From CAYXGZ01 sp964464755 (GTDB lineage Bacteria > Planctomycetota > MHYJ01 > JACPRB01): a stretch of 14,928 nt of DNA. Within the stretch, counting starts at the first letter, position 1. The number at the start of each line of letters is the position of its first letter. The position numbers and the translations under genes were made by a program. Below the pieces are notes generated by a model, which ran no database searches, was not told the DNA's origin, and saw nothing but the letters and a program-made list of their open reading frames with translations. Shown here piece after piece: positions 6,865-13,832 of the stretch. The DNA lies in the NCBI GenBank assembly GCA_964464755.1, contig CAYXGZ010000071.1:1-14928 (forward strand). Direction: 5' to 3'.

Positions 6865-8319
6865 TCAGGAGCCCGCGAGCTCCCGGAAGATTTCGAGGTA
6901 GCGGGCCGCCCCGGGGCCCCAGGAGACGTCCCGGGCCATCCCGGCCCTCTGGAGCGAGGCCCAGGCGGCCGGGTCGCGCCGGAGGTCGATCGCCTGGCGC
7001 ACGGCCCTCAGCAGCGCCGAGGGCGTGGCCTCCTCGAAGACGAAGCCGTTCGCGGTCCCCTTGCGCAGCGCCGCGGGCGTGGCCGGGACGACGGTGTCCG
7101 CCAGCCCCCCCGTGCGCCGAACGATCGGCGGCGTGCCGTAGCGCAAGCTGTACATCTGGTTCAGGCCGCAGGGCTCGAAGCGCGAGGGCATCAGGAAGGC
7201 GTCCGCCCCCGCCTCCACGAGGTGCGCGGCCGCGTCGTCGAACCCGACGCGGAGCGCGAGGCGGGACGGGTGCGCCTCGGCGGCGGCCTTCAGCCGATCC
7301 TGGAGCACCGGGTCGCCCGTCCCCAGCATCACGAGCTGGAGGTCGAGGCCCGCGAGCGCCGTCGCGGCGTCCGCGACCAGGTCCACGCCCTTCTGCTCGA
7401 CGAGGCGGCCGACGAAACCCAGGACGAGCGGTTCCGGCCGCTCGGGCAGCCCGAAGCGGCGCTGCAGCTCGCGGCGGCACGCGGCCTTCCCCGCCAGGTC
7501 GGTCGCCGAGTAGCGGGCGGGCAGGCGGAGATCGGTCTGCGGGTTCCACTCGTCCGTGTCCACGCCGTTGAGGATGCCGTGGAGCCGGTCCGCGCGGTCG
7601 CGGAGGATGCCGTCGAAACCGCAGCCCTGGAGCGGGTCGAGGATCTCGCGGGCGTAGGTCGGGCTGACGGTCGTCACCGCGTCCGCGAAGACCACGCCGG
7701 CCTTCAGGTAGCTGACCTTTCCGTGGAACTCGAGCTGCCGCCAGTTGAAGAGCGCCGGGTCGAGGCCCGTGAGCGGGTACTCCTCCGCCGGGAACAGGCC
7801 CTGGTACGCGAGGTTGTGGATCGTGAGGACCGACTTCGCCCGCGGGAAGACGTCCGCGTAGCGCGTCTTGAGCAGCGCGGGGACCAGGCCCGCCTGCCAG
7901 TCGTGGACGTGGAAGACGTCGGGCGCGGGCCCGACCTGCCGAAGCAGCTCGATCGCGGCCCGGGCGAAAAACGCGAAGCGCGCCGCGTTGTCGGGGTAGT
8001 CCGCCGCCGCGGTCCCGTACAACCGCTCGCGGTCGAAGAACTCCGGCGCGTCGACGAACCACGCGGGCACGCCGCCGGGGAGCTCGCCCCGCCCCGCCGC
8101 CGCCTCCACGAGCCGGTCGCCCAGCGGGACCCGGACGCGCAGCGGCGTCGCCTCGACGGCGACCCCGCGGTAGCGCGGCGTGACGACGACGACGTCCGCG
8201 CCCGCCCGTCGCAGCGCGGGGGGCAGGGACCCGGCCACGTCGGCCAGCCCGCCCGTCTTGGACCAGGGCGCGACCTCCGAGGCGATCTCGGCGATGCGCG
8301 GCGCCCGGCCCGCGCTCAA
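6865..8319 (-). CDS. glgA: Glycogen (starch) synthase, GT5 family
   Basis: GlgA extends alpha-1,4-glucan chains with glucose from ADP-glucose (sometimes UDP-glucose) in the cytosol. The 484-residue product is close to E. coli GlgA (477). It shows the nucleotide-sugar motif KTGGLADV (21-28), HVHDWQAGLVPALLK and TIHNLAYQG in the N-terminal Rossmann domain. The C-terminal domain has GFVGRLVEQKGVDL, then SRFEPCGLNQMYSLRYGTPP with the catalytic glutamate, and TGGLADTV. The start is TTG at 8319, forming a TTGA overlap with the stop of the GalT-like gene. It has a GGGAG 8 nt upstream, and the protein then reads IAEIASEVAPWSKTGG, the usual family beginning; no ATG or GTG fits. It is coupled to the GalT-like gene upstream and followed by a 58-bp gap. 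Substrate preference for ADP-glucose is inferred from the nearby glgC. Confidence 0.96.
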   Translation of the reverse strand: MSAGRAPRIAEIASEVAPWSKTGGLADVAGSLPPALRRAGADVVVVTPRYRGVAVEATPLRVRVPLGDRLVEAAAGRGELPGGVPAWFVDAPEFFDRERLYGTAAADYPDNAARFAFFARAAIELLRQVGPAPDVFHVHDWQAGLVPALLKTRYADVFPRAKSVLTIHNLAYQGLFPAEEYPLTGLDPALFNWRQLEFHGKVSYLKAGVVFADAVTTVSPTYAREILDPLQGCGFDGILRDRADRLHGILNGVDTDEWNPQTDLRLPARYSATDLAGKAACRRELQRRFGLPERPEPLVLGFVGRLVEQKGVDLVADAATALAGLDLQLVMLGTGDPVLQDRLKAAAEAHPSRLALRVGFDDAAAHLVEAGADAFLMPSRFEPCGLNQMYSLRYGTPPIVRRTGGLADTVVPATPAALRKGTANGFVFEEATPSALLRAVRQAIDLRRDPAAWASLQRAGMARDVSWGPGAARYLEIFRELAGS

Positions 8320-9317
8320 AGACGGATCTCCCGGAGGTGCTGGGCGGCGGCCTCGGGCGGCACCGGGTTGATGAAGAACCCGGTCCCCCACTCGAAACCG
8401 GCGACGCCCGCGATGCGCGGGATGATCTCGAGGTGCCAGTGGTAGTGGGCCAGCGCCCCGTCCTGCAGCGGGCTCGTGTGGATCAGGTAGTTGTAGGCCG
8501 GGCTGCCCAGGGCGCGCTCGATCTTCAGCAGCACGGTCCGCAGAGCGCCGGCGAACTCCGAGATCAGCCGGTCGTCCATCCCCTCGAAGTGCGATTCGTG
8601 CCGCTTCGGCAGGATGTGGGTCTCGAACGGCGAGCGCGCGGCGTAGGGCTCGAGGGCGATGAAGTTCGCGGTCTCCAGCGCGATGCGCGAGCGCTGCTGG
8701 CGCTCCTGGGCGATCACGTCGCAGATCAGGCAGCGGCCGCGGAACGTGTGGTACTCGCGGCAGCGGTCCATCTCGTTCTGCACGCGGATCGGGACGACGG
8801 GCGTCACGATGATCTGCGAGTGCGTGTGCTCGAGGGTCGCGCCCGCGCGGGCGCCGACGTTCTTGAAGACCAGCCCGTAGACGAGGCGGCCGTCGCGCTT
8901 CAGGTCGAGCAGCCGCTGCTTGTACATCCAGATCGTCTCGCCGAGCCGCTGCTCGGGCAGCGACGTGGGGCTCAGCACGTGCTCCGGCCCCTCGAGGATG
9001 ATCTCGTGCGCGCCGACGCCGGACATCACGTCGTAGAGGCCGTCGCCCCGGCTGTCGAGGTCGCCCTCGACCTTGAGCACGGGGTACTTGTTCGGGAAGA
9101 CGCGGACGCGCCAGCCCGGGGTGTTGGGGCGCGTCGCGGGGTCCCGCAGCGCGACGATCTCGGAGGGCGTCTCGCCCTCCCTCCCCGGGCAGAAGGGGCA
9201 GGTGTCCGCGCCCACGAGCTTCGGGGGCTCCGTCCGGAAGTCGGTGGGCCGCGCGGCCCGCTCGGGCGAGAGGATGACCCACTGGCCGCCGATGGGGTCC
9301 CGCCGGAGCTCGGGCAT
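8316..9317 (-). CDS. galT: Galactose-1-phosphate uridylyltransferase-like protein (GalT or ADP-glucose phosphorylase type)
   Basis: A 333-residue member of the GalT branch of the histidine-triad superfamily, which transfers NMP between nucleotide sugars and sugar phosphates through a histidine intermediate. Seen are DPIGGQWVILSPERAARP (7-24), Cys40 and Cys43 (CPFC), GAHEIILEGPEH with His113 near the expected zinc ligand, FKNVGARAGATLEHTHSQI (151-169) with His164 and the likely nucleophile His166, a second Cys pair (196, 199) and HYHWHLEIIPR near the end. The active site is HTHSQ, not the HPHGQ of E. coli GalT. No galK or galE is nearby, and it is sandwiched between a GH57 hydrolase (TGATG overlap) and glgA (TTGA overlap). 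I infer it acts in alpha-glucan metabolism, possibly as an ADP-glucose phosphorylase-like enzyme. The family is certain; the substrate is not. Confidence 0.85.
   Translation of the reverse strand: MPELRRDPIGGQWVILSPERAARPTDFRTEPPKLVGADTCPFCPGREGETPSEIVALRDPATRPNTPGWRVRVFPNKYPVLKVEGDLDSRGDGLYDVMSGVGAHEIILEGPEHVLSPTSLPEQRLGETIWMYKQRLLDLKRDGRLVYGLVFKNVGARAGATLEHTHSQIIVTPVVPIRVQNEMDRCREYHTFRGRCLICDVIAQERQQRSRIALETANFIALEPYAARSPFETHILPKRHESHFEGMDDRLISEFAGALRTVLLKIERALGSPAYNYLIHTSPLQDGALAHYHWHLEIIPRIAGVAGFEWGTGFFINPVPPEAAAQHLREIRL
8328..8332 (-). promoter_or_regulatory. Shine-Dalgarno sequence that supports the TTG start of glgA
   Basis: GGGAG on the minus strand lies 8 nt before the TTG at 8319, within the last codons of the GalT-like gene. 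It supports TTG as the real start of glgA and re-initiation at the TTGA overlap. Confidence 0.6.
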
Positions 9318-11353
9318 CAGACCTGCCAGTCTATCTTCTGGCGGCCCGCCGCGGGCGTTTTCATGGTGAGCGGCGCCAGCGACGGGACGTGCAGCACGGC
9401 GGCCCCGGGCCGGCGGACCTCGAGGTGGAACTCCAGCTCGTCCTCGTCCCCCGCGCCCAGGCGGGGGATCGGGACGGCCGCCTCGAGGATGTCGCCCAGC
9501 GCGGCCTCGACGCCGGGCTCGGCCGGCCAGAGCGCGAGGCTCCGCGGGCCGGGCTTCGTGACGACGAGCCGCACCTCGGCCGGCCCGAGCGCCTTCGCGG
9601 GGTCGACGCCCGCGCGGACGTCGAGCCGCAGCAGGAGCCGCCGGCCGTCCGAGCCGAAGTACACGTCCGAGAAGGCCGCGAGGTCGCCCGACATCGCCCC
9701 GAGCTCGCGAGAGAGGTCGTAGTGGCCCGCGGAGATCCACTCGAAGTAGTCGCTGCGGCGCCCGTCGACGGCCACGTCGAGCAGCGCCCAGGGCTGGCGC
9801 ACGAGGTCCTCGCGCCGCCGCCCCTTCAGCGGCCGGTACAGCTCGGGCGGCACGGGGACGCCGGCGTACTTGCAGGCGTTCCGGAGGTGGAGCCGGAACA
9901 GCGCGTCGAACTCCGCGTCCTGGGGCGTCGAGAAGTCCTCGCCGAACCACCAGGTCCAGTCGCTGCCCTCGGCCTGGTAGAGGCACTCCCAGGCCCTGTC
10001 CATCGTCGCGGGCCGGTCGTCCTCCGGCCGGGTCGCCAGCGCGCGCCGGACCCGGGCCACGAGGTCCCAGGCCCGCCGGTCCTCCTCGTGCCCCATCCAC
10101 ACGCCGTAGTTCGCGTTGATCCACGACCCGCTCCAGATCCGCCGCAGCGGGTTGCCGGCCGGCGTCGCCTCGATCCCCTCGCCCACCGTCGAGGTCCGGA
10201 TGGTCGGGTGCGCCGAGAGCCGCTCGTAGAGGCGGCGGAAGAACCCGATCCCGTTCTCCGGGTAGTGCTCCCACGCGTTCTCGCCGTCGAGCGCGACCAC
10301 GACCAGCCGGTCGCCGGGCCCGTCGCAGCCCTCCACGCGGCGGATGAAATCGTCGGCCGCGTCGACCGGATCCCAGCTCTTGTAGACGAAGCCCAGGAGG
10401 TTGGCGAAGCCCGAGTCGCGGAACACCCCCGAGATCCGGCCGTCCCCCACCGGGTGCGGGGCCTGGATCGTGGTGCCGCCGGAAAGGTCGTGGATCGCCT
10501 GGTCGGTCGCGAACCAGCGGAAACCGGCGTCCGCGAGCACGTCGCAGGCCTCGGGGCTGACGGAGCCCTCGCTGGGCCAGCAGCCGGCCGGCGCCCGGCC
10601 GAAGAGCTCCTCGGCCCGGGCGCGCGCGCGGCGGACCTGGAGGTCCGCGTCGGCGCGCAGCTCGCGGCCGATCGGCGGCGACGGAAGTTCCGGCAGCGCG
10701 ACGCGCGAGGCCTCCCCGTCGCAGAGCAGCGGCACGATCGGGTGGTAGTACGGGCTCACGCTGATCTCGACCCGCCCCGCGTCCTGCAGGGCCTTCCAGC
10801 GCGGCACGACGCCCGCGACGAGCGATAGGTGCAGCCCGAGCACGCGGTCCCGGTCCGAGAGCCGGTAGTGGCGCCCGCGGGCGAGCAGGTCGCGCACCCA
10901 GTCGGTCGAGGCGACGACGGTCGGGTGCAGCCAGACCAGCGCGTTGAGCGTCTCGAGGTCGATCCAGTCCTGGCGCGAGTACTCCTCGCCGGCCCGCTCG
11001 CGATGCTGCAGCTCCGCGTAGCGGGGATGCGCCCCGATGTGCCGGTCGGGGTGGGCGTAGAAGAGCTGCCGCCGGAGGAACTTCCGCTCCTCGCTGTCGA
11101 GGGCGTCCGGGTCCTTGCGCACGCAGTGCAGGACCTCGTCCTCGACGCCGCGCCCGTAGGCGGCGAGCTGGTCGAGGAGGCAGGGGCTGAAGTTGGCGGT
11201 GCAGCGGATCCCCGGGTACTCCTCGAGCAGCGCGGCCATGCCCGGGTAGTCCTTCGCCCCGTGGATGCGCACCCAGGGCATGAGCAGGCGGTCGGCGGCG
11301 AGGTCGTGGTACGACGGCTGGTGGAAGTGCCAGAGGAACGCGAGGCGGATCAT
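9317..11353 (-). CDS. GH57 alpha-glucan hydrolase, amylopullulanase/alpha-amylase clade
   Basis: A 678-residue GH57 enzyme of a third clade, resembling amylopullulanases and related bacterial amylases that cut alpha-1,4 and sometimes alpha-1,6 bonds. Motifs in order are HFHQP (9-13), SVSPYYHPIVPLL (198-210), CWPSEGSVS (258-266) with the likely nucleophile Glu262, VVALDGENAWEHYPENG (352-368) with the likely acid/base Asp356, and SDWTWWFGED further on. The last 150 residues hold YFEWISAGHYDLS and a beta-rich region with LLLRLDV, typical of this clade. No signal peptide is visible, so it should act inside the cell on glycogen or maltodextrin. Its ATG overlaps the radA stop by one base (TGATG), with GAGGTG 5 nt upstream. 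Its own stop overlaps the GalT-like ATG in the same way. Debranching activity is possible but not provable here. Confidence 0.9.
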   Translation of the reverse strand: MIRLAFLWHFHQPSYHDLAADRLLMPWVRIHGAKDYPGMAALLEEYPGIRCTANFSPCLLDQLAAYGRGVEDEVLHCVRKDPDALDSEERKFLRRQLFYAHPDRHIGAHPRYAELQHRERAGEEYSRQDWIDLETLNALVWLHPTVVASTDWVRDLLARGRHYRLSDRDRVLGLHLSLVAGVVPRWKALQDAGRVEISVSPYYHPIVPLLCDGEASRVALPELPSPPIGRELRADADLQVRRARARAEELFGRAPAGCWPSEGSVSPEACDVLADAGFRWFATDQAIHDLSGGTTIQAPHPVGDGRISGVFRDSGFANLLGFVYKSWDPVDAADDFIRRVEGCDGPGDRLVVVALDGENAWEHYPENGIGFFRRLYERLSAHPTIRTSTVGEGIEATPAGNPLRRIWSGSWINANYGVWMGHEEDRRAWDLVARVRRALATRPEDDRPATMDRAWECLYQAEGSDWTWWFGEDFSTPQDAEFDALFRLHLRNACKYAGVPVPPELYRPLKGRRREDLVRQPWALLDVAVDGRRSDYFEWISAGHYDLSRELGAMSGDLAAFSDVYFGSDGRRLLLRLDVRAGVDPAKALGPAEVRLVVTKPGPRSLALWPAEPGVEAALGDILEAAVPIPRLGAGDEDELEFHLEVRRPGAAVLHVPSLAPLTMKTPAAGRQKIDWQV

Positions 11354-12714
11354 CAGACCACCTCGCAGGCTTCCATGGCCTCGCGCAGCGTGCGCACGGG
11401 CACCACCTGCAAATCCGGCGGCGCGTCGATCCCCTTCTGGTTGTCGGCGGGCACCACGACACGCTCGAAGCCCAGCCGCTTCGCCTCGAGGGCGCGGGCC
11501 CCGGCCTGCGACACGCCGCGGATCTCGCCGGCGAGGCCGACCTCGCCGAAGACGCACGTGCGCGACGGCACGGCGCGGCTCCGGAAGCTGGAGGCCGCCG
11601 CGACGGCGATCCCGAGGTCCGCCGCGGGCTCCTCGATCTGCACGCCGCCCACGGCGTTCACGAACACGTCCTGGGCCGAGACGGCCAGGCCGCCGCGCCG
11701 CTCGAGGACGGCGAGGATGAGCTGGACTCGGTTGAGGTCCACCCCGGACACGCGGCGCGCCGGGAATCCCATCGCGCAGCGGGTGAGCAGGGCCTGGATC
11801 TCGACGAGCAGCGTCCGCGTCCCGACGACGCTCGGGACGACGACCGAGCCCTCCCGCCCCCGGCGGTCCGCCGACATGAAGAGCTCGCTCGGGTTGGAGA
11901 CCTCCGCGAGCCCCGAGTTGCGCATCTCGAAGATCCCGATCTCGTTCGTCGAGCCGAAGCGGTTCTTCACGCCGCGAAGGACCCGGAAAGCCTGGAAGCG
12001 GTCCCCCTCGAAGTAGAACACGCCGTCGACGAGGTGCTCGAGGGTGCGGGGACCCGCGATCGCGCCGTCCTTCGTGACGTGGCCCACGATGAACAGGGCC
12101 CGCCCCGCCCGCTTGGCGAGGTAGGTGAGCTCCGCCGCGCACTCCCGGACCTGGGTCACGGTGCCCGGCGCGCCGGGGAGCTCCGGCTTGTAGATCATCT
12201 GGATCGAGTCGATGATCGCGAGGGCCGGCTTCGCCTCCTCGAGGTAGCGCCGGATGACGTCGACGTTGGTCTCGCTGACCACGAGGAGGTTCGGGCTCTG
12301 CACGCCGAGGCGCTCGGCGCGGAGCTTGGTCTGGAGGACGGACTCCTCGCTGGAGACGTAGAGGACGACGTGGCCGAGGGCGGCGACGCGCTGGCAGACC
12401 TGGAGGATCAGCGTGGATTTCCCGATGCCCGGGTCGCCGCCGACGAGGGACACGGAGCCGTGCACGATGCCGCCGCCGAGGACGCGATCGAGCTCGGGGA
12501 GGCCGACGACGATGCGGGGCCGCTCGACGGCCTGGACCTCGGTGATGGGGACCGGGCCCTCGTCGGAGAGGACCGGCCGGGAGGCCCGCTCGGCGGGCCG
12601 CTCGACCTCCTCGACCATCGAGTTGTACTCGCCGCACTCGGGGCAGCGCCCGACCCACTTGGGGGATTTCGCGCCGCAGGCCTGGCAGGCGTGCACGGTC
12701 CGGGTCTTCGCCAT
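11353..12714 (-). CDS. radA: DNA repair protein RadA (Sms)
   Basis: RadA is a RecA-like, DnaB-type ring helicase that promotes branch migration and processing of recombination intermediates. The 453-residue product has the whole family layout: an N-terminal C4 zinc finger (Cys10, Cys13, Cys24, Cys27), Walker A GGDPGIGKS (92-100), Walker B LAIIDSIQ (165-172), the RadA-specific KNRFG motif (250-254), and a C-terminal Lon-protease-like domain (for example FVNAVGGVQIEEP and FGEVGLAGEIRGV). The length is normal. The ATG at 12714 has no Shine-Dalgarno sequence, but a TATCCT lies exactly 7 nt before it, which suits a leaderless transcript. A 40-bp gap separates it from the TPR gene upstream. Its stop overlaps the start of a GH57 hydrolase by one base, so this repair gene is translationally tied to the alpha-glucan genes. 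Confidence 0.97.
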   Translation of the reverse strand: MAKTRTVHACQACGAKSPKWVGRCPECGEYNSMVEEVERPAERASRPVLSDEGPVPITEVQAVERPRIVVGLPELDRVLGGGIVHGSVSLVGGDPGIGKSTLILQVCQRVAALGHVVLYVSSEESVLQTKLRAERLGVQSPNLLVVSETNVDVIRRYLEEAKPALAIIDSIQMIYKPELPGAPGTVTQVRECAAELTYLAKRAGRALFIVGHVTKDGAIAGPRTLEHLVDGVFYFEGDRFQAFRVLRGVKNRFGSTNEIGIFEMRNSGLAEVSNPSELFMSADRRGREGSVVVPSVVGTRTLLVEIQALLTRCAMGFPARRVSGVDLNRVQLILAVLERRGGLAVSAQDVFVNAVGGVQIEEPAADLGIAVAAASSFRSRAVPSRTCVFGEVGLAGEIRGVSQAGARALEAKRLGFERVVVPADNQKGIDAPPDLQVVPVRTLREAMEACEVV

Positions 12715-12721
12715 CGGAGGC

Positions 12722-12727
12722 AGGATA
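12722..12727 (-). promoter_or_regulatory. Candidate -10 element for a leaderless radA transcript
   Basis: TATCCT (TANNNT form) on the minus strand ends 7 nt before the radA ATG, which would place the RNA start on or next to the start codon. No good -35 hexamer is seen 16-18 bp further upstream. There is no Shine-Dalgarno sequence, which agrees with leaderless translation. Weak, by-eye evidence only. Confidence 0.3.
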
Positions 12728-12754
12728 GCGGCGCCGGAGGGGGCCCGGAAGGGT

Positions 12755-13186
12755 TTACGAAGGCTGGCGCTTGCCCCACTTCCGGTCGAGGAGCGCGCGG
12801 AAGCGGGGGTCCTGGCGCACGTTCTCTAGGTCCGGGTCCTGGAGCAGGTACGGGAAGTCGCGGTAGCCGAGGTCGATCGACTTGTCGAGGGCGTCGAGGG
12901 CCTCGGGGATCCGCCCGAGGTTCGAGTAGCTGCAGGCGAGGTTGTAGCGCGCCGTCGCGTCGTCGGGCAGGAGCTCGACGGTGCGGAGGTCGGCCTCGAG
13001 CGATTCCTTGTGGCGGCCGAGGTGGGTGAGCGCGGTCCCCAGCGAGAGCAGCGCCCCGACGTGCCGGGGCTGCACGGAGAGCACCGCCTTCGCCAGCCCG
13101 ATCTCGAGCCGGTGGAAGAGCCGGTCCGCGGCCTCGGCGTCCACCTCGACGGCGGAGCGGGGCTTCTTCGGCTTGCGGGGAGGCAT
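12755..13186 (-). CDS. Small tetratricopeptide repeat (TPR) protein
   Basis: A 143-residue protein whose specific function I do not recognise. After a basic N-terminus (MPPRKPKKPRSA) it has helical repeats that fit TPR units: about residues 40-75 (ALLSLGTALTHLGRHKESL) and 77-110 (ARYNLACSYSNLGRIPEALDALDKSI). A common TPR-protein ending follows, YLLQDPDLENVRQDPRF. Such proteins are scaffolds for protein contacts. There is no signal peptide or membrane segment. I chose the ATG at 13186; an in-frame TTG at 13222 would add a proline-rich 12-residue extension next to the rdgB stop and seems less likely. The gene sits alone between gaps of 37 bp (after rdgB) and 40 bp (before radA), with a candidate promoter directly upstream. 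It may still be co-transcribed with its neighbours. Confidence 0.8.
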   Translation of the reverse strand: MPPRKPKKPRSAVEVDAEAADRLFHRLEIGLAKAVLSVQPRHVGALLSLGTALTHLGRHKESLEADLRTVELLPDDATARYNLACSYSNLGRIPEALDALDKSIDLGYRDFPYLLQDPDLENVRQDPRFRALLDRKWGKRQPS

Positions 13187-13193
13187 GGATTCG

Positions 13194-13222
13194 ATCGTAG
13201 TCCGCGGTGGCGGCGGAATCAA
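13194..13222 (-). promoter_or_regulatory. Candidate promoter for a leaderless TPR-gene transcript
   Basis: The minus strand reads TTGATT (13217-13222, 4 of 6 to the -35 consensus), a 17-bp spacer, then TACGAT (13194-13199, 4 of 6 to the -10 consensus). The -10 ends 7 nt before the ATG at 13186, so RNA would begin at or beside the start codon. No Shine-Dalgarno sequence is present. The matches are by eye and the gap is only 37 bp. Confidence 0.35.
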
Positions 13223-13223
13223 G

Positions 13224-13832
13224 CTAGAGGGGGACCTGGAGGTCGCGGAGCTTGTCGCGGAGCCGCTCGAGGGCCTGGGCGCGGTGCGAGATGCGGTTCT
13301 TGATCTCGAGGCCGAGCTCCGCGAAGGTCTGGCCGAGATCGGGCAGGACGAAGAGCGGGTCGTAGCCGAAGCCGGCGGTCCCCTTGGGGACGCGGCCGAT
13401 GTGGCCCTCGCAGGCGCCGTCCGCCTCGGCCACGATGCGGCCGTCCGGGGAGGCGAGCACGAGCACGGCGCGGTAGCGGGCCGCGCGCTTCCCGTCCGGG
13501 ACGGGGTCCAGCTCCGCGGCGAGCTTCGCGTTGTTCTCCTCGTCGCTGGCCTTGGGGCCGGCGTAGCGCGCCGAGTGGATGCCGGGGCGGCCGCCGAGGG
13601 CGTCGACCTCGAGCCCGCTGTCGTCGGAGAGCGCCCACTGCCCCGTGCGCCGCGCGACCTCCACGGCCTTGAGCCTCGCGTTCTCGGCGAAGGTCGACCC
13701 GGTCTCCTCGATCTCGGGGACCTCGGGGTAGTCGCCGACCGTCGTGAAGCGGAACGGGAGATCGTGGAAGATGCGGATGATCTCCGCGATCTTGCCCCGA
13801 TTGCGGGACGCGATGACGATCTCGCGGCTCAA
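13224..13832 (-). CDS. rdgB: XTP/dITP diphosphatase (RdgB/HAM1 family)
   Basis: RdgB hydrolyses XTP, dITP and ITP to monophosphates and pyrophosphate, keeping deaminated purines out of DNA and RNA. The 202-residue product has the normal size. It carries the N-terminal SRNRGKIAEI (9-18), TFAENARLKA, the catalytic SDDSGLEVDALGGRPGIHSARYAG block split across residues 68-91, PKGTAGFGYDPLF, and the C-terminal KNRISHRAQAL motif. The start is TTG at 13832, which forms a TTGA overlap with the stop of the aminotransferase gene. GAGG lies 8 nt upstream, and no ATG or GTG lies close enough to keep the SRNRGK motif. It is translationally coupled to the aminotransferase, and a 37-bp gap separates it from the TPR gene. 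Confidence in the function is high. Confidence 0.95.
   Translation of the reverse strand: MSREIVIASRNRGKIAEIIRIFHDLPFRFTTVGDYPEVPEIEETGSTFAENARLKAVEVARRTGQWALSDDSGLEVDALGGRPGIHSARYAGPKASDEENNAKLAAELDPVPDGKRAARYRAVLVLASPDGRIVAEADGACEGHIGRVPKGTAGFGYDPLFVLPDLGQTFAELGLEIKNRISHRAQALERLRDKLRDLQVPL

Noticed and set aside
4785..7571. Long plus-strand open frame (928 codons) opposite the GH57 glucanotransferase and glgA
   Set aside because: The translation is low-complexity, rich in Arg, Val, Glu and Leu, with no motif. It mirrors two clear minus-strand genes and is expected from high GC with few stop codons.
9389..10828. Plus-strand open frame (479 codons) opposite the amylopullulanase-clade GH57 gene
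   Set aside because: Low-complexity shadow of a gene with all five GH57 motifs.
12728..12754. GC-rich inverted stretch between the TPR gene and radA as a terminator
   Set aside because: CCGG/GGCC-type pairing is common at this GC content, and no T-run follows on the minus strand.
13187..13222. Extended TTG start for the TPR protein
   Set aside because: It adds a proline-rich leader of 12 residues with no Shine-Dalgarno sequence; the ATG is simpler, though this is not settled.
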